From Micromonospora sp. HK10 (GTDB taxonomy: Bacteria > Actinomycetota > Actinomycetes > Mycobacteriales > Micromonosporaceae), in assembly GCF_000982955.1 (NCBI RefSeq), contig NZ_KQ058878.1:1-64000 (forward strand): DNA of 64,000 bases. Reading direction: 5' to 3'. Position 1 is the stretch's first letter. Every line of letters begins with the position of its first letter. The position numbers and the translations under genes were made by a program. Positions 32,954 through 42,061 of this stretch are shown one piece after another. The notes under the pieces were generated by a model. It ran no database searches. It was not told the DNA's origin and saw only the letters and a list, made by a program, of their open reading frames with translations.

Positions 32954-33916
32954 TTGACCACCATGCTCAGCCCGGCCGCCGCCGCACCGCACCTGCGGAC
33001 ACCCGGCCGCCGGCGGCGGGTCCAGCAGAGCGTACGGGAGCGGCTGGCGCCGTACGCGTACATCTCGCCGTTCTTCGTGCTCTTCCTGATCTTCGGCCTC
33101 TTCCCGTTGCTGTTCACCTTCTACATCTCCCTGTTCGACTGGAACCCGATCGGCGAGCACCGCTTCGTGGGGCTGGAGAACTTCACCGAGCTCGTGCACG
33201 ACCCGCGCTTCTGGGGGGCGCTGCGCAACACGTTCAGCATCTGGGTGCTGTCGACGGTGCCGCAGCTGCTCCTGGCGCTCGGCCTGGCGCACCTGCTCAA
33301 CCATGCGCGGCTGCGGCTGGCCACGCTGTTCCGGATGTCGGTGCTCGTTCCCTACGTCACCTCGGTGGCGGCCACGACCATCGTCTTCGCGCAGCTGTTC
33401 GACCGGGACTACGGCATGATCAACTGGTTCTTGGAGCTGCTGGGCTTCGAGCACATCGACTTCACCGCGTCGCTGTTCGGCAGCCACATCATGATCGCCA
33501 CGATGATCGCCTGGCGTTGGACCGGATACAACACCCTGCTGTACCTCGCCTCGCTACAGGCGGTGCCCCGGGAACTGTACGAGGCCGCCGCCGCCGACGG
33601 CGCGAACGGCTGGAAGCAGTTCCTGCACGTCAGCATCCCCTCGTTGCGGCCGATCATCGCGTTCACCGTCGTGACGTCGACCATCGGCGGGCTCCAGGTC
33701 TTCACCGAGCCGCTGCTGGTCAACCCGGTGGGTGGCCTCACCTGCGGGGCGGCACGGCAGTGCCAGACCGTGACGCTGTACCTCTACGAGCAGTCCTTCG
33801 GGCAGTTCCACTTCGGCTACGGCGCGGCCGTCGGGGTCGCACTCTTCGTCATCGTGGTGGCCTTCTCCGCCTTCAACTACCTGCTGGCCACCCGCATCCG
33901 CACGGAGCGCCCATGA
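32954..33916 (+). CDS. Sugar ABC transporter permease (MalF-type)
   Basis: The 320-residue permease has six membrane helices and the cytoplasmic EAA loop ELYEAAAADGANGWKQFLHV then SIPSLRP, which contacts the ATPase. The start is TTG 32954 after GGAAGG; ATG 32963 is an alternative. The N-terminal helix is preceded by RRRRVQQSVRERLAPYAYISP, typical of UgpA/MalF-like proteins. It lies 62 bp after the binding protein and overlaps the second permease as ATGA. Confidence 0.93.
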   Translation: MTTMLSPAAAAPHLRTPGRRRRVQQSVRERLAPYAYISPFFVLFLIFGLFPLLFTFYISLFDWNPIGEHRFVGLENFTELVHDPRFWGALRNTFSIWVLSTVPQLLLALGLAHLLNHARLRLATLFRMSVLVPYVTSVAATTIVFAQLFDRDYGMINWFLELLGFEHIDFTASLFGSHIMIATMIAWRWTGYNTLLYLASLQAVPRELYEAAAADGANGWKQFLHVSIPSLRPIIAFTVVTSTIGGLQVFTEPLLVNPVGGLTCGAARQCQTVTLYLYEQSFGQFHFGYGAAVGVALFVIVVAFSAFNYLLATRIRTERP

Positions 33917-34782
33917 AGCCAGGACCCGCGACCCCCGCGCCCACGCGGGGCCGGCGGCGCCACGCCAACCGCGTCCCGCTCGCGTCGTACGTGCTGCTCA
34001 CCCTCATGGGGCTGATCAGTGTCTTTCCGCTCTACTGGATGTTCGTGGTGGCCACCACGGACTCCGCCACGGCGACGAGCCTCCCACCGCACCTCACCCC
34101 CGGCGGCAACTTCCTGCACCTGGCGAAGCTGGTGTTCACCATCGTGCCGTTCGTGCAGTCCCTGCTGAACAGCCTCATCGTCGCCACCACGATCGCCGTG
34201 GGCCAGGCGGTGCTCTGCGCGTTGGCCGGCTTCGCGTTCGCCAAGCTGTCCTTTCCGGGACGCAACACGCTGTTCCTGATCGTCGTGCTGACCATGACGG
34301 TGCCGGCGCAGTTGGCCGTGGTCCCGCAGTACCTGATCATCTCCCAGTTCAACTGGGTGGACACCCTGCAGGCGGTGATCGTGCCCGGGTTGGTCAGCGC
34401 GTTCGGCATCTTCTGGATGCGCCAGCACATCGGCAGCAGCATCGACGACGAGTTGATGCACGCGGCGCGCGTGGACGGCGCGACCACCTGGCAGATCTTC
34501 TGGCGGATCGCCTTCCCGCTGGTCCGACCGGCGGCGTTCGTGCTCGGGCTGTTCACCTTCGTCTACGCGTGGAACGACTTCCTGTGGCCGTTCATCGTGT
34601 TGAAGTCGCCGGAGAACTACACCGTCCAGATCGCCATCAAGGCGTTGCAGCAGAACCGGGACATCGACCTGGGTCTGGCCATGTCGGGCTCATTCCTGGC
34701 CACCATTCCGCTGCTGGTGCTCTTCGTCTTCGTCGGGCGCCGCCTCGTGCAGGGAATCATGGAGGGCGCGTTCAAGGGATGA
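33913..34782 (+). CDS. Sugar ABC transporter permease (MalG-type)
   Basis: The 289-residue partner permease has six membrane helices and the EAA loop ELMHAARVDGATTWQIFWRI plus AFPLVRPA. The N-terminus is Arg-rich with a Pro/Thr stretch. ATG 33913 overlaps the previous stop codon. No ATPase gene follows, so the importer must borrow an ATPase from elsewhere; the one at 7296-8453 is a candidate within this window. Confidence 0.94.
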   Translation: MKPGPATPAPTRGRRRHANRVPLASYVLLTLMGLISVFPLYWMFVVATTDSATATSLPPHLTPGGNFLHLAKLVFTIVPFVQSLLNSLIVATTIAVGQAVLCALAGFAFAKLSFPGRNTLFLIVVLTMTVPAQLAVVPQYLIISQFNWVDTLQAVIVPGLVSAFGIFWMRQHIGSSIDDELMHAARVDGATTWQIFWRIAFPLVRPAAFVLGLFTFVYAWNDFLWPFIVLKSPENYTVQIAIKALQQNRDIDLGLAMSGSFLATIPLLVLFVFVGRRLVQGIMEGAFKG

Positions 34783-34860
34783 GCTGCCGCCGCTGTTCCT
34801 GGGCCCGGCACCGCCGGTCAGCCCGCTCCATCACGTCGTGTCGCCCAACGGGAGGTAACT

Positions 34861-36069
34861 GTGCGGGATGACATCCGATCCCAGCTGAGCCCGGCCGCCG
34901 CTCGACCGGGAGGGCCGGTGCGCGGCCCTCACCTGTCGCGCCGAGCGTTGCTGGGGCAGGGGACGCTCGCGCTCGCCGGATTGTCGCTGGGCCTGTCGGC
35001 ACCGGCCTTCGCGGCGCCGAAGCCGCCCGGGCCCGGTGGCACGGGCCCGTTCGGGCCGGTGGTGGTGGCGGACCCCGGCAACGGTGCGTCGTACGCCCGC
35101 GCCGTGCGGCTCGAGCGATCGAACACCCTGCTGGCGACCTTCCAGCAGTTCGGGGCGCCCGGGTTCCCGATCTTCCGCAGCGACGACGGCGGTCACACCT
35201 GGCACCGGCACAGCAACGTGCCGGGCGCCGACGAGGCCGCGGGATGGTGGCTGCAGCCGCACCTGTACGTGCTGCCGCGGGCCTTCGCCGGCCTGCCGAA
35301 GGGCGCGGTGCTGTGTGCCGGCAACTCGCTGGACAACTTCTCCAGCACGACGATCCAGCTGTACGCGAGTGTCGACGGCGGGGCCACCTGGACGTTCCTC
35401 AGCACGGTCGCCGAGGGTGGCGCGCCGGTCCCGGAGAACGGGTACACGCCGATCTGGGAGCCGTTCCTGCTGCTGCACCGGGACCGGCTCATCTGTTACT
35501 ACTCCGATCAGCGGGACCCGAAGTACGGGCAGAAGTTGGCCCATCAGACCAGCCGGGACCTGCGCACCTGGGGCCCGGTGGTGAACGACGCGGTCGGCAC
35601 GGACTACAGCCAACGCCCCGGCATGACCACCGTCGCGCAGGTGCACCACAACCTGTGGGTGATGACGTACGAGGGCGGCGGCGACACCGGCGACAACTTC
35701 TACGCCGTCCACTACAAGCTGGCGAAGGACCCGGAGGCGTTCGGTCCGGCACCCGCCCTCGTGCTGCACGACCAGGCCGGCTACGTCCCCTCGGCGGCCC
35801 CGGTCGTCTCCTGGTCGGACTCCGGCGGCCCGAAGGGGACGATCGTGGTCACCGCCAACAGCGACCAGGACCTGTTCCTCAACCGCGACCTCGGCGACCC
35901 GGACGCCTGGGAGCGGGTGCCCTGCGCGATCCCGGGCGGCTACAGCCGGTTCACCCTGCCGCTGGCGACCACCGGATCGTGGCGCGAACCCGGCCTCGTC
36001 CTCGTGGTGACCGGCCCGTACTACGCCGAGAACGGGCCCATCCAGGCCGGGGTGGTGCGACTGCCCTGA
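34861..36069 (+). CDS. Tat-exported BNR-repeat (sialidase-fold) hydrolase
   Basis: The 402-residue protein starts at GTG 34861 after GGGAGG. A twin-arginine signal (SRRALLGQGTLALAG) lies at residues about 26-50 and ends APAFA. The mature part is a beta-propeller with Asp-box sequences SDDGGHTW and SVDGGATW. NSDQDLFLNRDLGDPDAWER and the late SWREPGLVLVVTGPYY are typical of actinobacterial exo-glycosidase-like BNR proteins. The sialidase Arg triad cannot be confirmed by eye, so the substrate is left open. It probably belongs to the importer operon, 78 bp downstream. Confidence 0.78.
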   Translation: MRDDIRSQLSPAAARPGGPVRGPHLSRRALLGQGTLALAGLSLGLSAPAFAAPKPPGPGGTGPFGPVVVADPGNGASYARAVRLERSNTLLATFQQFGAPGFPIFRSDDGGHTWHRHSNVPGADEAAGWWLQPHLYVLPRAFAGLPKGAVLCAGNSLDNFSSTTIQLYASVDGGATWTFLSTVAEGGAPVPENGYTPIWEPFLLLHRDRLICYYSDQRDPKYGQKLAHQTSRDLRTWGPVVNDAVGTDYSQRPGMTTVAQVHHNLWVMTYEGGGDTGDNFYAVHYKLAKDPEAFGPAPALVLHDQAGYVPSAAPVVSWSDSGGPKGTIVVTANSDQDLFLNRDLGDPDAWERVPCAIPGGYSRFTLPLATTGSWREPGLVLVVTGPYYAENGPIQAGVVRLP

Positions 36070-36111
36070 CCACGACGACGGCCACGGCGGCACCGCGGGG
36101 CCGCTGTCCGC

Positions 36112-36129
36112 GCCCGGCCGCGGCCGGGC
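36112..36129. terminator. Bidirectional hairpin between convergent genes
   Basis: GCCCGGCCGCGGCCGGGC is a perfect 18-bp palindrome in the 125-bp gap between the BNR gene and the convergent GH43 gene; a second G/C inverted repeat follows near 36158-36182. Confidence 0.5.
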
Positions 36130-36194
36130 GGCCGGCGACACCAGGGGTGGCCCTCCGCCCCGCCCGGCAGCGGGCGGGCGGCGGCGCCGGCCGG

Positions 36195-37733
36195 TCACCG
36201 TGCCGGTCGGTAGTCGAACCAGTCGAACCGGGCGGTTCCCTCGGTGACGTACATGCCGATGACCCGGCCGGTGAATCCGGAGGCGACCTCGGTGGACAGG
36301 TAGCGCCCGTCGAGCTCCGCCAGGCAGGACCAGCCGGCCCCGGTCTCCACCTCGAAGCTGATCGTGTCACTCCCGGCGGCGAGGACGCCCACGTTTCCCG
36401 CCTGCGTCAGGGCGTCGGACGAGGTGACCGTCGGGGGCAGCACGTTGTCGGTCCGGATGGTCAAGGCCACGGTGACCGGCCCGGCGGGCACCGGGCACTC
36501 CCCGAACACCTGACGGAACGGCCCGACCCGGCCGACGACCCGGGCCTGCCCGCGCGCGATCTCCAGGTCGTAGTGGTGCGCCTCGTCGATCCGGATCGTC
36601 AGGCCCGATCGCCCGGTGCCGGGATCGATGCGGGCGCTGACCCGGCAGTCGTGGTGCTGTTGGCGGCGGCCGACGATGGTGGCACCGCTGCGGTCCAGGC
36701 TCGCCCCGGTCGCGTGCAGGGTCAGCCAGCCGGGCCGGTCGGTCAGCGACCACGCCGAGGCCGACCGGTTCCGGGGAGAGATCCACTGCGCCCCCAGCCG
36801 GTCGCCGTCGAAGTCATCCCGGTCGTCCCACCTGCTCGTACCCGCCGCGCCGGTGTCGGTCGGGACCGGGTCGACCACCGGCCACCCGTCGACCCAGCGC
36901 ACCGGCACCAGGAAGGTCTCCCGACCCAGGACGTGGTACGGCGGCCACTGGCCCCGCGGCCGGATGCCCAGCAGCACCATCCACCACCTGCCGTCGGCGG
37001 CCTCGACCAGGTCGGCATGTCCGGTGGCCTGCACCGGACGGTCGGTGCCGCGATGCGTCAGGATCGGATTGGCCGGCCCGGGCTGGAACGGCCCGCGCGG
37101 CGAGCGGGCACGGGCGACGCTCACCGCGTGGCCGGTGTGCGTGCCGCCCTCCGAGACCAGCAGGTACCACCAGTCGCCGACCCGGTACAGGTGCGGCGCC
37201 TCGGGATACTGGCCACCCGTCCCCGACCACATCGCCACCGGCCCCTCGAACACCTCTCCGGTGCGCGGGTCGATCCGGTACGACTCCACCCCGGACACCG
37301 TCAGCCAGCAGTTGCCGTCCTCGTCCCAGGCCAGGGACGGGTCCACGTGGGGCAGGTCCAGGTAGACCGGATCCGACCAGGGGCCGGCCGGGTCGGTCGC
37401 CGTCACGATCAGGTGCCGGCCGAGCGTGACATTCGTGGTGACCATCCAGAACCGACCGTCGTGGTGGCGGATCGTGGGCGCGTAGATGCCCCGCGAGGCC
37501 AGCGTGTCGGCGGGCAGCTCGAGTTGGCTGGGGCGGTCGAGCACGTTGCCGATCTGGCGCCAGCGGCACAGGTCCCGGCTGTGGAAAATCGGCACGCCGG
37601 GCGTGTACTCGAAGCTGGAACACACCAGGTAGTAGTCGTCACCGACCCGGCAGATGCTCGGATCGGGCCAGAAACCCGGGAGGATCGGGTTGCGGTAGCT
37701 GAGGGCGTCACCCTCCGCGGGCACCGGTTCCAT
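36195..37733 (-). CDS. GH43 glycosidase (beta-xylosidase/alpha-L-arabinofuranosidase type)
   Basis: The 512-residue enzyme starts at ATG 37733. The five-bladed propeller begins with YRNPILPGFWPDPSICRVGD, where Asp24 is the predicted general base, followed by HVDPSLAWDEDGNCWLTVSG with the pKa-modulating Asp and YPEAPHLYRVGDWWYLL with the general acid Glu. GHADLVEAADGRWWMVLLGIRP is also typical. Residues after about 320 form the C-terminal beta-sandwich (DDFDGDRLGAQWISPRN and LTIRIDEAHHYDLEIARG). No signal peptide is seen, suggesting an intracellular enzyme that acts on short xylo- or arabino-oligosaccharides. Confidence 0.93.
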   Translation of the reverse strand: MEPVPAEGDALSYRNPILPGFWPDPSICRVGDDYYLVCSSFEYTPGVPIFHSRDLCRWRQIGNVLDRPSQLELPADTLASRGIYAPTIRHHDGRFWMVTTNVTLGRHLIVTATDPAGPWSDPVYLDLPHVDPSLAWDEDGNCWLTVSGVESYRIDPRTGEVFEGPVAMWSGTGGQYPEAPHLYRVGDWWYLLVSEGGTHTGHAVSVARARSPRGPFQPGPANPILTHRGTDRPVQATGHADLVEAADGRWWMVLLGIRPRGQWPPYHVLGRETFLVPVRWVDGWPVVDPVPTDTGAAGTSRWDDRDDFDGDRLGAQWISPRNRSASAWSLTDRPGWLTLHATGASLDRSGATIVGRRQQHHDCRVSARIDPGTGRSGLTIRIDEAHHYDLEIARGQARVVGRVGPFRQVFGECPVPAGPVTVALTIRTDNVLPPTVTSSDALTQAGNVGVLAAGSDTISFEVETGAGWSCLAELDGRYLSTEVASGFTGRVIGMYVTEGTARFDWFDYRPAR

Positions 37734-37909
37734 CTCTCGACCCCTTCCCTGGTACGGGCGCGACGCGGGTGCGCGGCGCGGCGGCCGGCGCCGGGTCAGC
37801 ATGCGACACGGACGCGTGTCTGCATAGCCCGCCCGGCACGGTGTCCTTCCCGCGCACCGGGTTCCGGGCCGTCGTATCGTCGATCATCTCCGGAACCGAG
37901 GAATGAGTG

Positions 37910-39610
37910 ATGACAAGTCTCCGCCGCCGACTGTCCGGTCGGCTCCGGCGTGCCCGCCGCCCTGCGGCCACGGCGCCCCCGTACGCCGTCACCGTGCGGC
38001 GCAAGCTGCGCGTACCGATGGACGACGGCGTCGAGCTGATCGCCGACCTCTACCTGCCGGTCGGCGCGGTGGAACCGCCGCTGCCCACGATCGTCATCCG
38101 CTCGCCGTACGGCCGGCACGACTCGCTCACCCACGCCTCGGTGCTGGCCGGCGAGGGGTTCACCGTGCTGGTGCAGAGCTGCCGGGGCACGGGCGGCTCC
38201 GGTGGCAGGTTCCGGCCCCAGCTCGACGAGCAGCGGGACGGCATGGCCACCCATCGGTGGGTACGCCGGCAGCCCTGGTGCACCGGCACGGTCGCGACGC
38301 ACGGGGAGAGCTACCTCGGCTACACCCAGTGGGCGGTGGCGGGACGGATGTGGCGCGACGACCCGGCGAACGCCCCGGACGCCCTGTGCCTGAACGTCAC
38401 GATGGCCGACTTCGGCCCGATCACCTGGACCAACGGGGCCTTCTCGCTGGGCGGCTCGCTCGGCTGGTCGCGCCTGATGGACCTGCGGGGAGTGCGCGGC
38501 GCCCTGGTCCGGGCGCGGCTCGCGCGGCGGCCGGACCGGAAGCTGGCCGAAGCCTTCGACGTGCTGCCCCTGTCCCGCGGCGACACCGCGGTGGCCGGCC
38601 ACCCGATCGGCTGGTACCAGGACTGGTTGACCCACGAGGCGCTCACCGACGACTACTGGACCCAGCAGTCGCACACCGCCTCGGTGCCGGACGTCCGTGC
38701 GCCCGTGTACCTGGCCACCGGCTGGTACGACATCTTCCTGCCCTGGCAGCTGCGGAACTACGCCCAACTCGTCGCGGCCGGTCGCCCGCCGCGGCTGACC
38801 GTCGGCCCGTGGGGGCACCACAGCGACCAGAACCCGTTTCTCGCCGAGTCGGTCGCCTTCCTCAAGGAACACTTCGCCGGCGCACCGGCGACCCGGCCGG
38901 CGCCCGTGCGCGCCTTTCTCACCGGCGCGGAGCAGTGGCACGACCTGCCCGCCTGGCCACCGCCGGGCACCGCGGCGCAGCGGTGGCACCTGCACCCGAC
39001 CGGGCTGCTCGATCCGGCCGTCCCCGACGCGGGCGTCACCCGGTACAGCTACGATCCCGACCGGCCCACGCCCGCCCTGGGCGGCCCGAGCATGGGCCCG
39101 AACCCCGGGCCGGTCGACAACAGCGCGCACGAACGCCGTGCCGACGTGGTCGTCTTCCGCAGCGCACCGCTGGAGCACGCGACCGTCCTCGCCGGGGAGC
39201 CGGTCGCCCGGGTCCGGTTCCGCTCGACGGCGGCCAGCGCGGACCTGTTCATCCGGATCTGCGACGTGCACCCCGACGGCCGCTCGATGAGCGTGTGCGA
39301 CGGCATCCGCCGGATCGGCGGCATCGGCACCGTGGCGACCGACCCGCGGCCCGACGAGGACGGTTTCGTGGCGCTGGACGTGCCGTTGTGGCCGGCATTC
39401 CACCGCTTCGCCGCCGGCCACCGCATCGCCGTGCAGGTCAGCTCCGGAGCGCACCCGCGCTACGCCCGCAACCCCGGCACGGGCGAACCCGCCGCCAGCG
39501 CGGCCACCACCGTACGGGCGGAGCAGGAGATCTCCCACGACGGCGCCCACCCGTCCCGGATCGACCTGCCGATCTGGACCGGACCGGCCGCTACCCGGCG
39601 CCCGCGCTGA
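37910..39610 (+). CDS. CocE/NonD-family hydrolase (X-Pro dipeptidyl-peptidase S15 type)
   Basis: ATG 37910 is seven bases after GAGGA and gives 566 residues; GTG 37907 is an alternative. The alpha/beta hydrolase core has LPTIVIRSPYGRHD, VLVQSCRGTGGSGG and the nucleophile elbow ATHGESYLGYTQW (G-E-S-Y-L-G). The acid is expected in TGWYDIFLPWQL and the His in VGPWGHHSD. The C-terminal third is the jelly-roll X-Pro domain (VVVFRSAPLEHATVLAGEP and RIAVQVSSGAHPRYARN). Members cut acylated or amide esters. Substrate unknown. Its last 20 bases overlap the convergent regulator gene. Confidence 0.9.
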   Translation: MTSLRRRLSGRLRRARRPAATAPPYAVTVRRKLRVPMDDGVELIADLYLPVGAVEPPLPTIVIRSPYGRHDSLTHASVLAGEGFTVLVQSCRGTGGSGGRFRPQLDEQRDGMATHRWVRRQPWCTGTVATHGESYLGYTQWAVAGRMWRDDPANAPDALCLNVTMADFGPITWTNGAFSLGGSLGWSRLMDLRGVRGALVRARLARRPDRKLAEAFDVLPLSRGDTAVAGHPIGWYQDWLTHEALTDDYWTQQSHTASVPDVRAPVYLATGWYDIFLPWQLRNYAQLVAAGRPPRLTVGPWGHHSDQNPFLAESVAFLKEHFAGAPATRPAPVRAFLTGAEQWHDLPAWPPPGTAAQRWHLHPTGLLDPAVPDAGVTRYSYDPDRPTPALGGPSMGPNPGPVDNSAHERRADVVVFRSAPLEHATVLAGEPVARVRFRSTAASADLFIRICDVHPDGRSMSVCDGIRRIGGIGTVATDPRPDEDGFVALDVPLWPAFHRFAAGHRIAVQVSSGAHPRYARNPGTGEPAASAATTVRAEQEISHDGAHPSRIDLPIWTGPAATRRPR

Positions 39611-40583
39611 GATCCCGGGTGGTGTGCGCGCGGATGCCCAGGTCGGGTGCGTCGGCGAACCGGGCGACGACCGCGCGGACATGCTCCTGGGCGGGCGCGG
39701 CGAGGCCGTCGTAGACCGCCACGAACAGTTCCCGGGCGCGGGCCCGGGGCCAACCGGGGGGCATGAGCTGGATCGGCAGCTGCGGGTCGAGGACGGGGAA
39801 GCGCCGGTAGGTGTCCATCACCTCGGTGCGGGTCGCGACCGCCCGGGCGCCGGTGATCCGCCCGGCTCGTACGGGCCGGAGCAGCGGCTGCCACCGCTGG
39901 ATGAAGGTCTCGTACTGGTGGGCGATGGCGGCCACGTCCCAGGCCTCGAGCGGGGACCGGTTGCTCGGGCTGGCCAGGTCCACGTGACGCGCCCGGAAGA
40001 TGCTCATCGCACCGACGCCGAAGGTCCGCAGGCGGGTCTCGACGGTCGGGTTCAGCGCGTCGGGGGAGACCCACAGCCCGTCGAAGAGCGACGCGAAGCC
40101 CAGCCAGCGCAGCTGGTCGCGCAGCGCGCGCCGGTGCCCGTTCGCCTCCTGGGGCAGGGAGAAGGCGACCAGCGTCCAGCACCCGTCCCACGAGTCGGCG
40201 CCGGCGGCGAACCCGGCGATCCACGCCCCGCCACTCATCAGCTCGTCGGCGGCCGACCGGGTCAGCCGGTACGAGCTGTGCCGCCCGTCCCGGCAGTTCT
40301 CGAGGACCCCCCGGCGGGCCAGCCGGCTGATGGCCGTACGGGCGCCGGCGGTGCTGACCCCGGTCTCGGCGAGCAGCGCGACGATCGCCGCCGAGGGCAG
40401 CCAGGCACGCGTACGCGCGGTGTAGTCCGCGATCAGGGTCATCGCCAGGCCCTGCGGCGAACTGCCGGCCTGGCGGCGGGGAAGTCGCACGGCGCCGGCG
40501 AGCTCGGGGACCACGTCCTCCATTTCGTACGGCGTTACCACGGATACGCTCCGGTGCTCGGGATCGGGCTGGGCCGCCGACAT
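39591..40583 (-). CDS. PaaX-type transcriptional regulator
   Basis: The 330-residue frame contains a PaaX-like layout: an N-terminal winged helix (LPSAAIVALLAETGVSTAGA then RTAISRLARRGVLEN and HSSYRLT), the central domain DGCWTLVAFSLPQEANGHRR then ALRDQLRWLGFASLFDGLWVSP, and the C-terminal domain QYETFIQRWQPLL with a YRRFPVLDPQLPIQLMPPGWP motif. The start is uncertain: ATG 40583, ATG 40595 or an internal ATG before EDVVPEL, none with a clear ribosome site. PaaX proteins repress aromatic-acid catabolism; here the neighbours give no such link. Confidence 0.85.
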   Translation of the reverse strand: MSAAQPDPEHRSVSVVTPYEMEDVVPELAGAVRLPRRQAGSSPQGLAMTLIADYTARTRAWLPSAAIVALLAETGVSTAGARTAISRLARRGVLENCRDGRHSSYRLTRSAADELMSGGAWIAGFAAGADSWDGCWTLVAFSLPQEANGHRRALRDQLRWLGFASLFDGLWVSPDALNPTVETRLRTFGVGAMSIFRARHVDLASPSNRSPLEAWDVAAIAHQYETFIQRWQPLLRPVRAGRITGARAVATRTEVMDTYRRFPVLDPQLPIQLMPPGWPRARARELFVAVYDGLAAPAQEHVRAVVARFADAPDLGIRAHTTRDLSAGAG

Positions 40584-40735
40584 CGGCAGGTCCATGATTA
40601 TGCGCGGCGACCCGGGGCGTCCCGCCCCGGCATCGACCCCGGACGTCGTAACCCCTCGGCCAGGAAGGGCCCACGAGGCCGCCGGGGAGGCGGTCATCGA
40701 CACCGCCCCGGTCCCGTGTTCTAATTACTGCCGTC

Positions 40736-40753
40736 GATGTTATCGATAACATC
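40736..40753. promoter_or_regulatory. LacI-type operator GATGTTATCGATAACATC
   Basis: A perfect 18-bp palindrome with a central CG lies 75 bp before the SGNH-lectin gene. Its 14-bp core TGTTATCGATAACA recurs at 49920-49933 in front of other polysaccharide-degrading genes. The symmetry and central CG fit a LacI-family repressor, which is not encoded next to it. Confidence 0.75.
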
Positions 40754-40828
40754 CGTCCGCTGAGGACGATGGCTTCCGCGCAGCGTCGTTCTGCGCCCCC
40801 TGCCGTACGCGATCTGGAAGGAGCAGGC

Positions 40829-41938
40829 ATGAGAAGAATGACGCGATGGCTCACCGCGGCCGCCGCGATCGCCCTCACGATCGTCGGTGCGGTGGCCCCG
40901 GCCCACGCCGAATCCAACGGTGGGGTCCGGGTGATGCCGCTCGGCGACTCCATCACCGAGGGCACGCAGGTGCCGGGCGGCTACCGGATCGGACTGTGGC
41001 AGCGCCTCGCCAACGCCCGGTACACCACCGACTTCGTCGGCTCGCAGTTCAACGGGCCCGGCAGTCTGGGCGACCACGACCACGAGGGCCACCCCGGCTG
41101 GCGCATCGACCAGATCGACGCCAACATCGTCGGCTGGCTGAACGCCTACCAGCCGCGGACGGTCCTGCTGCACATCGGCACCAACGACATCCTGCAGAAC
41201 TACAACGTCTCCACGGCGCCGAACCGGCTGTCCGCCCTGATCGACCGCATCACCAACACGGCCCCCGCGGCCGACGTGTTCGTGGCGCAGCTGACTCCGC
41301 TGGCCAACAGCGGACAGGAGTCGGCCGTTCGCACCTTCAACGCCGCCATCCCCGGCATCGTGCAGGGCAAGGTGAACGCCGGCAAGCACGTCCACCTCGT
41401 CGACATGCACAGCGCCGTGACGACCGGCGACCTGATCGACGGCATCCACCCCACCGCCACCGGCTACGACAAGATGGCCGCCGTCTGGTACGCCGCCCTG
41501 CAGGCGGTCCCCGGCAGCATCGGTACCCCGGGCGGCACCGGCGGCGGGTCGACCACCGCGATCGTCGGCGCGCAGTCCGGGCGCTGCCTGGACGTGCCGA
41601 ACGGCAGCACCACCAACGGCACCCAGGTGCAGCTCTACGACTGCTGGGGCGGCACCATGCAGCGGTGGACCTACACCACGGCCAAACAGCTGCAGGTGCT
41701 CGGCAGCAAGTGCCTGGACGCCGAGGGTGGCGCCACCGCGAACGGCACCCGCGTGATCATCTGGGACTGCAACGGTCGGACCAACCAGCAGTGGAACGTC
41801 AACGCGAACGGCACGATCAGCGGCGTGCAGTCCGGGCGCTGCCTCGACGCGTACAACTGGGGCACCGCGAACGGCACGAAGATCGTCCTCTGGGACTGCC
41901 ACGGCGGCACCAACCAGCAGTGGAGCCTGCGGAGTTGA
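40829..41938 (+). CDS. Secreted SGNH/GDSL esterase with C-terminal ricin-type lectin domain (CBM13)
   Basis: ATG 40829 after GGAAGGAG gives 369 residues. A signal peptide ends at AHA near residue 26. The SGNH blocks are MPLGDSITEGTQ (Ser nucleophile), GTNDIL (Asn) and DGIHPTATGY (Asp and His), as in carbohydrate acetyl esterases of family CE2/CE3-like type. A Gly/Thr linker leads to residues about 243-369, a ricin B-like beta-trefoil with three repeats each containing SGRCLDV/SKCLDA/SGRCLDA and a QW-type motif (MQRWTY, NQQWNV, NQQWSL). It probably deacetylates xylan or a similar polymer. A palindromic operator lies upstream. Confidence 0.92.
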   Translation: MRRMTRWLTAAAAIALTIVGAVAPAHAESNGGVRVMPLGDSITEGTQVPGGYRIGLWQRLANARYTTDFVGSQFNGPGSLGDHDHEGHPGWRIDQIDANIVGWLNAYQPRTVLLHIGTNDILQNYNVSTAPNRLSALIDRITNTAPAADVFVAQLTPLANSGQESAVRTFNAAIPGIVQGKVNAGKHVHLVDMHSAVTTGDLIDGIHPTATGYDKMAAVWYAALQAVPGSIGTPGGTGGGSTTAIVGAQSGRCLDVPNGSTTNGTQVQLYDCWGGTMQRWTYTTAKQLQVLGSKCLDAEGGATANGTRVIIWDCNGRTNQQWNVNANGTISGVQSGRCLDAYNWGTANGTKIVLWDCHGGTNQQWSLRS

Positions 41939-41944
41939 GGCCTT

Positions 41945-41983
41945 CCGCAACGCTGGTCCCGTCCTGCGGGGCCAGCGTTGCGG
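41945..41983 (+). terminator. Strong terminator after the SGNH-lectin gene
   Basis: CCGCAACGCTGG (41945-41956) pairs perfectly with CCAGCGTTGCGG (41972-41983), and the loop adds CCCG/CGGG pairing. It starts seven bases after the stop codon. Confidence 0.85.
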
Positions 41984-42061
41984 TGCGCGGTCCAGAAACC
42001 GCCGGTGGCCAGGCCGGTCGTGGTCGCCGGGCGGCTCTGCGGCTGCCCGTCGTCCGTGTGG

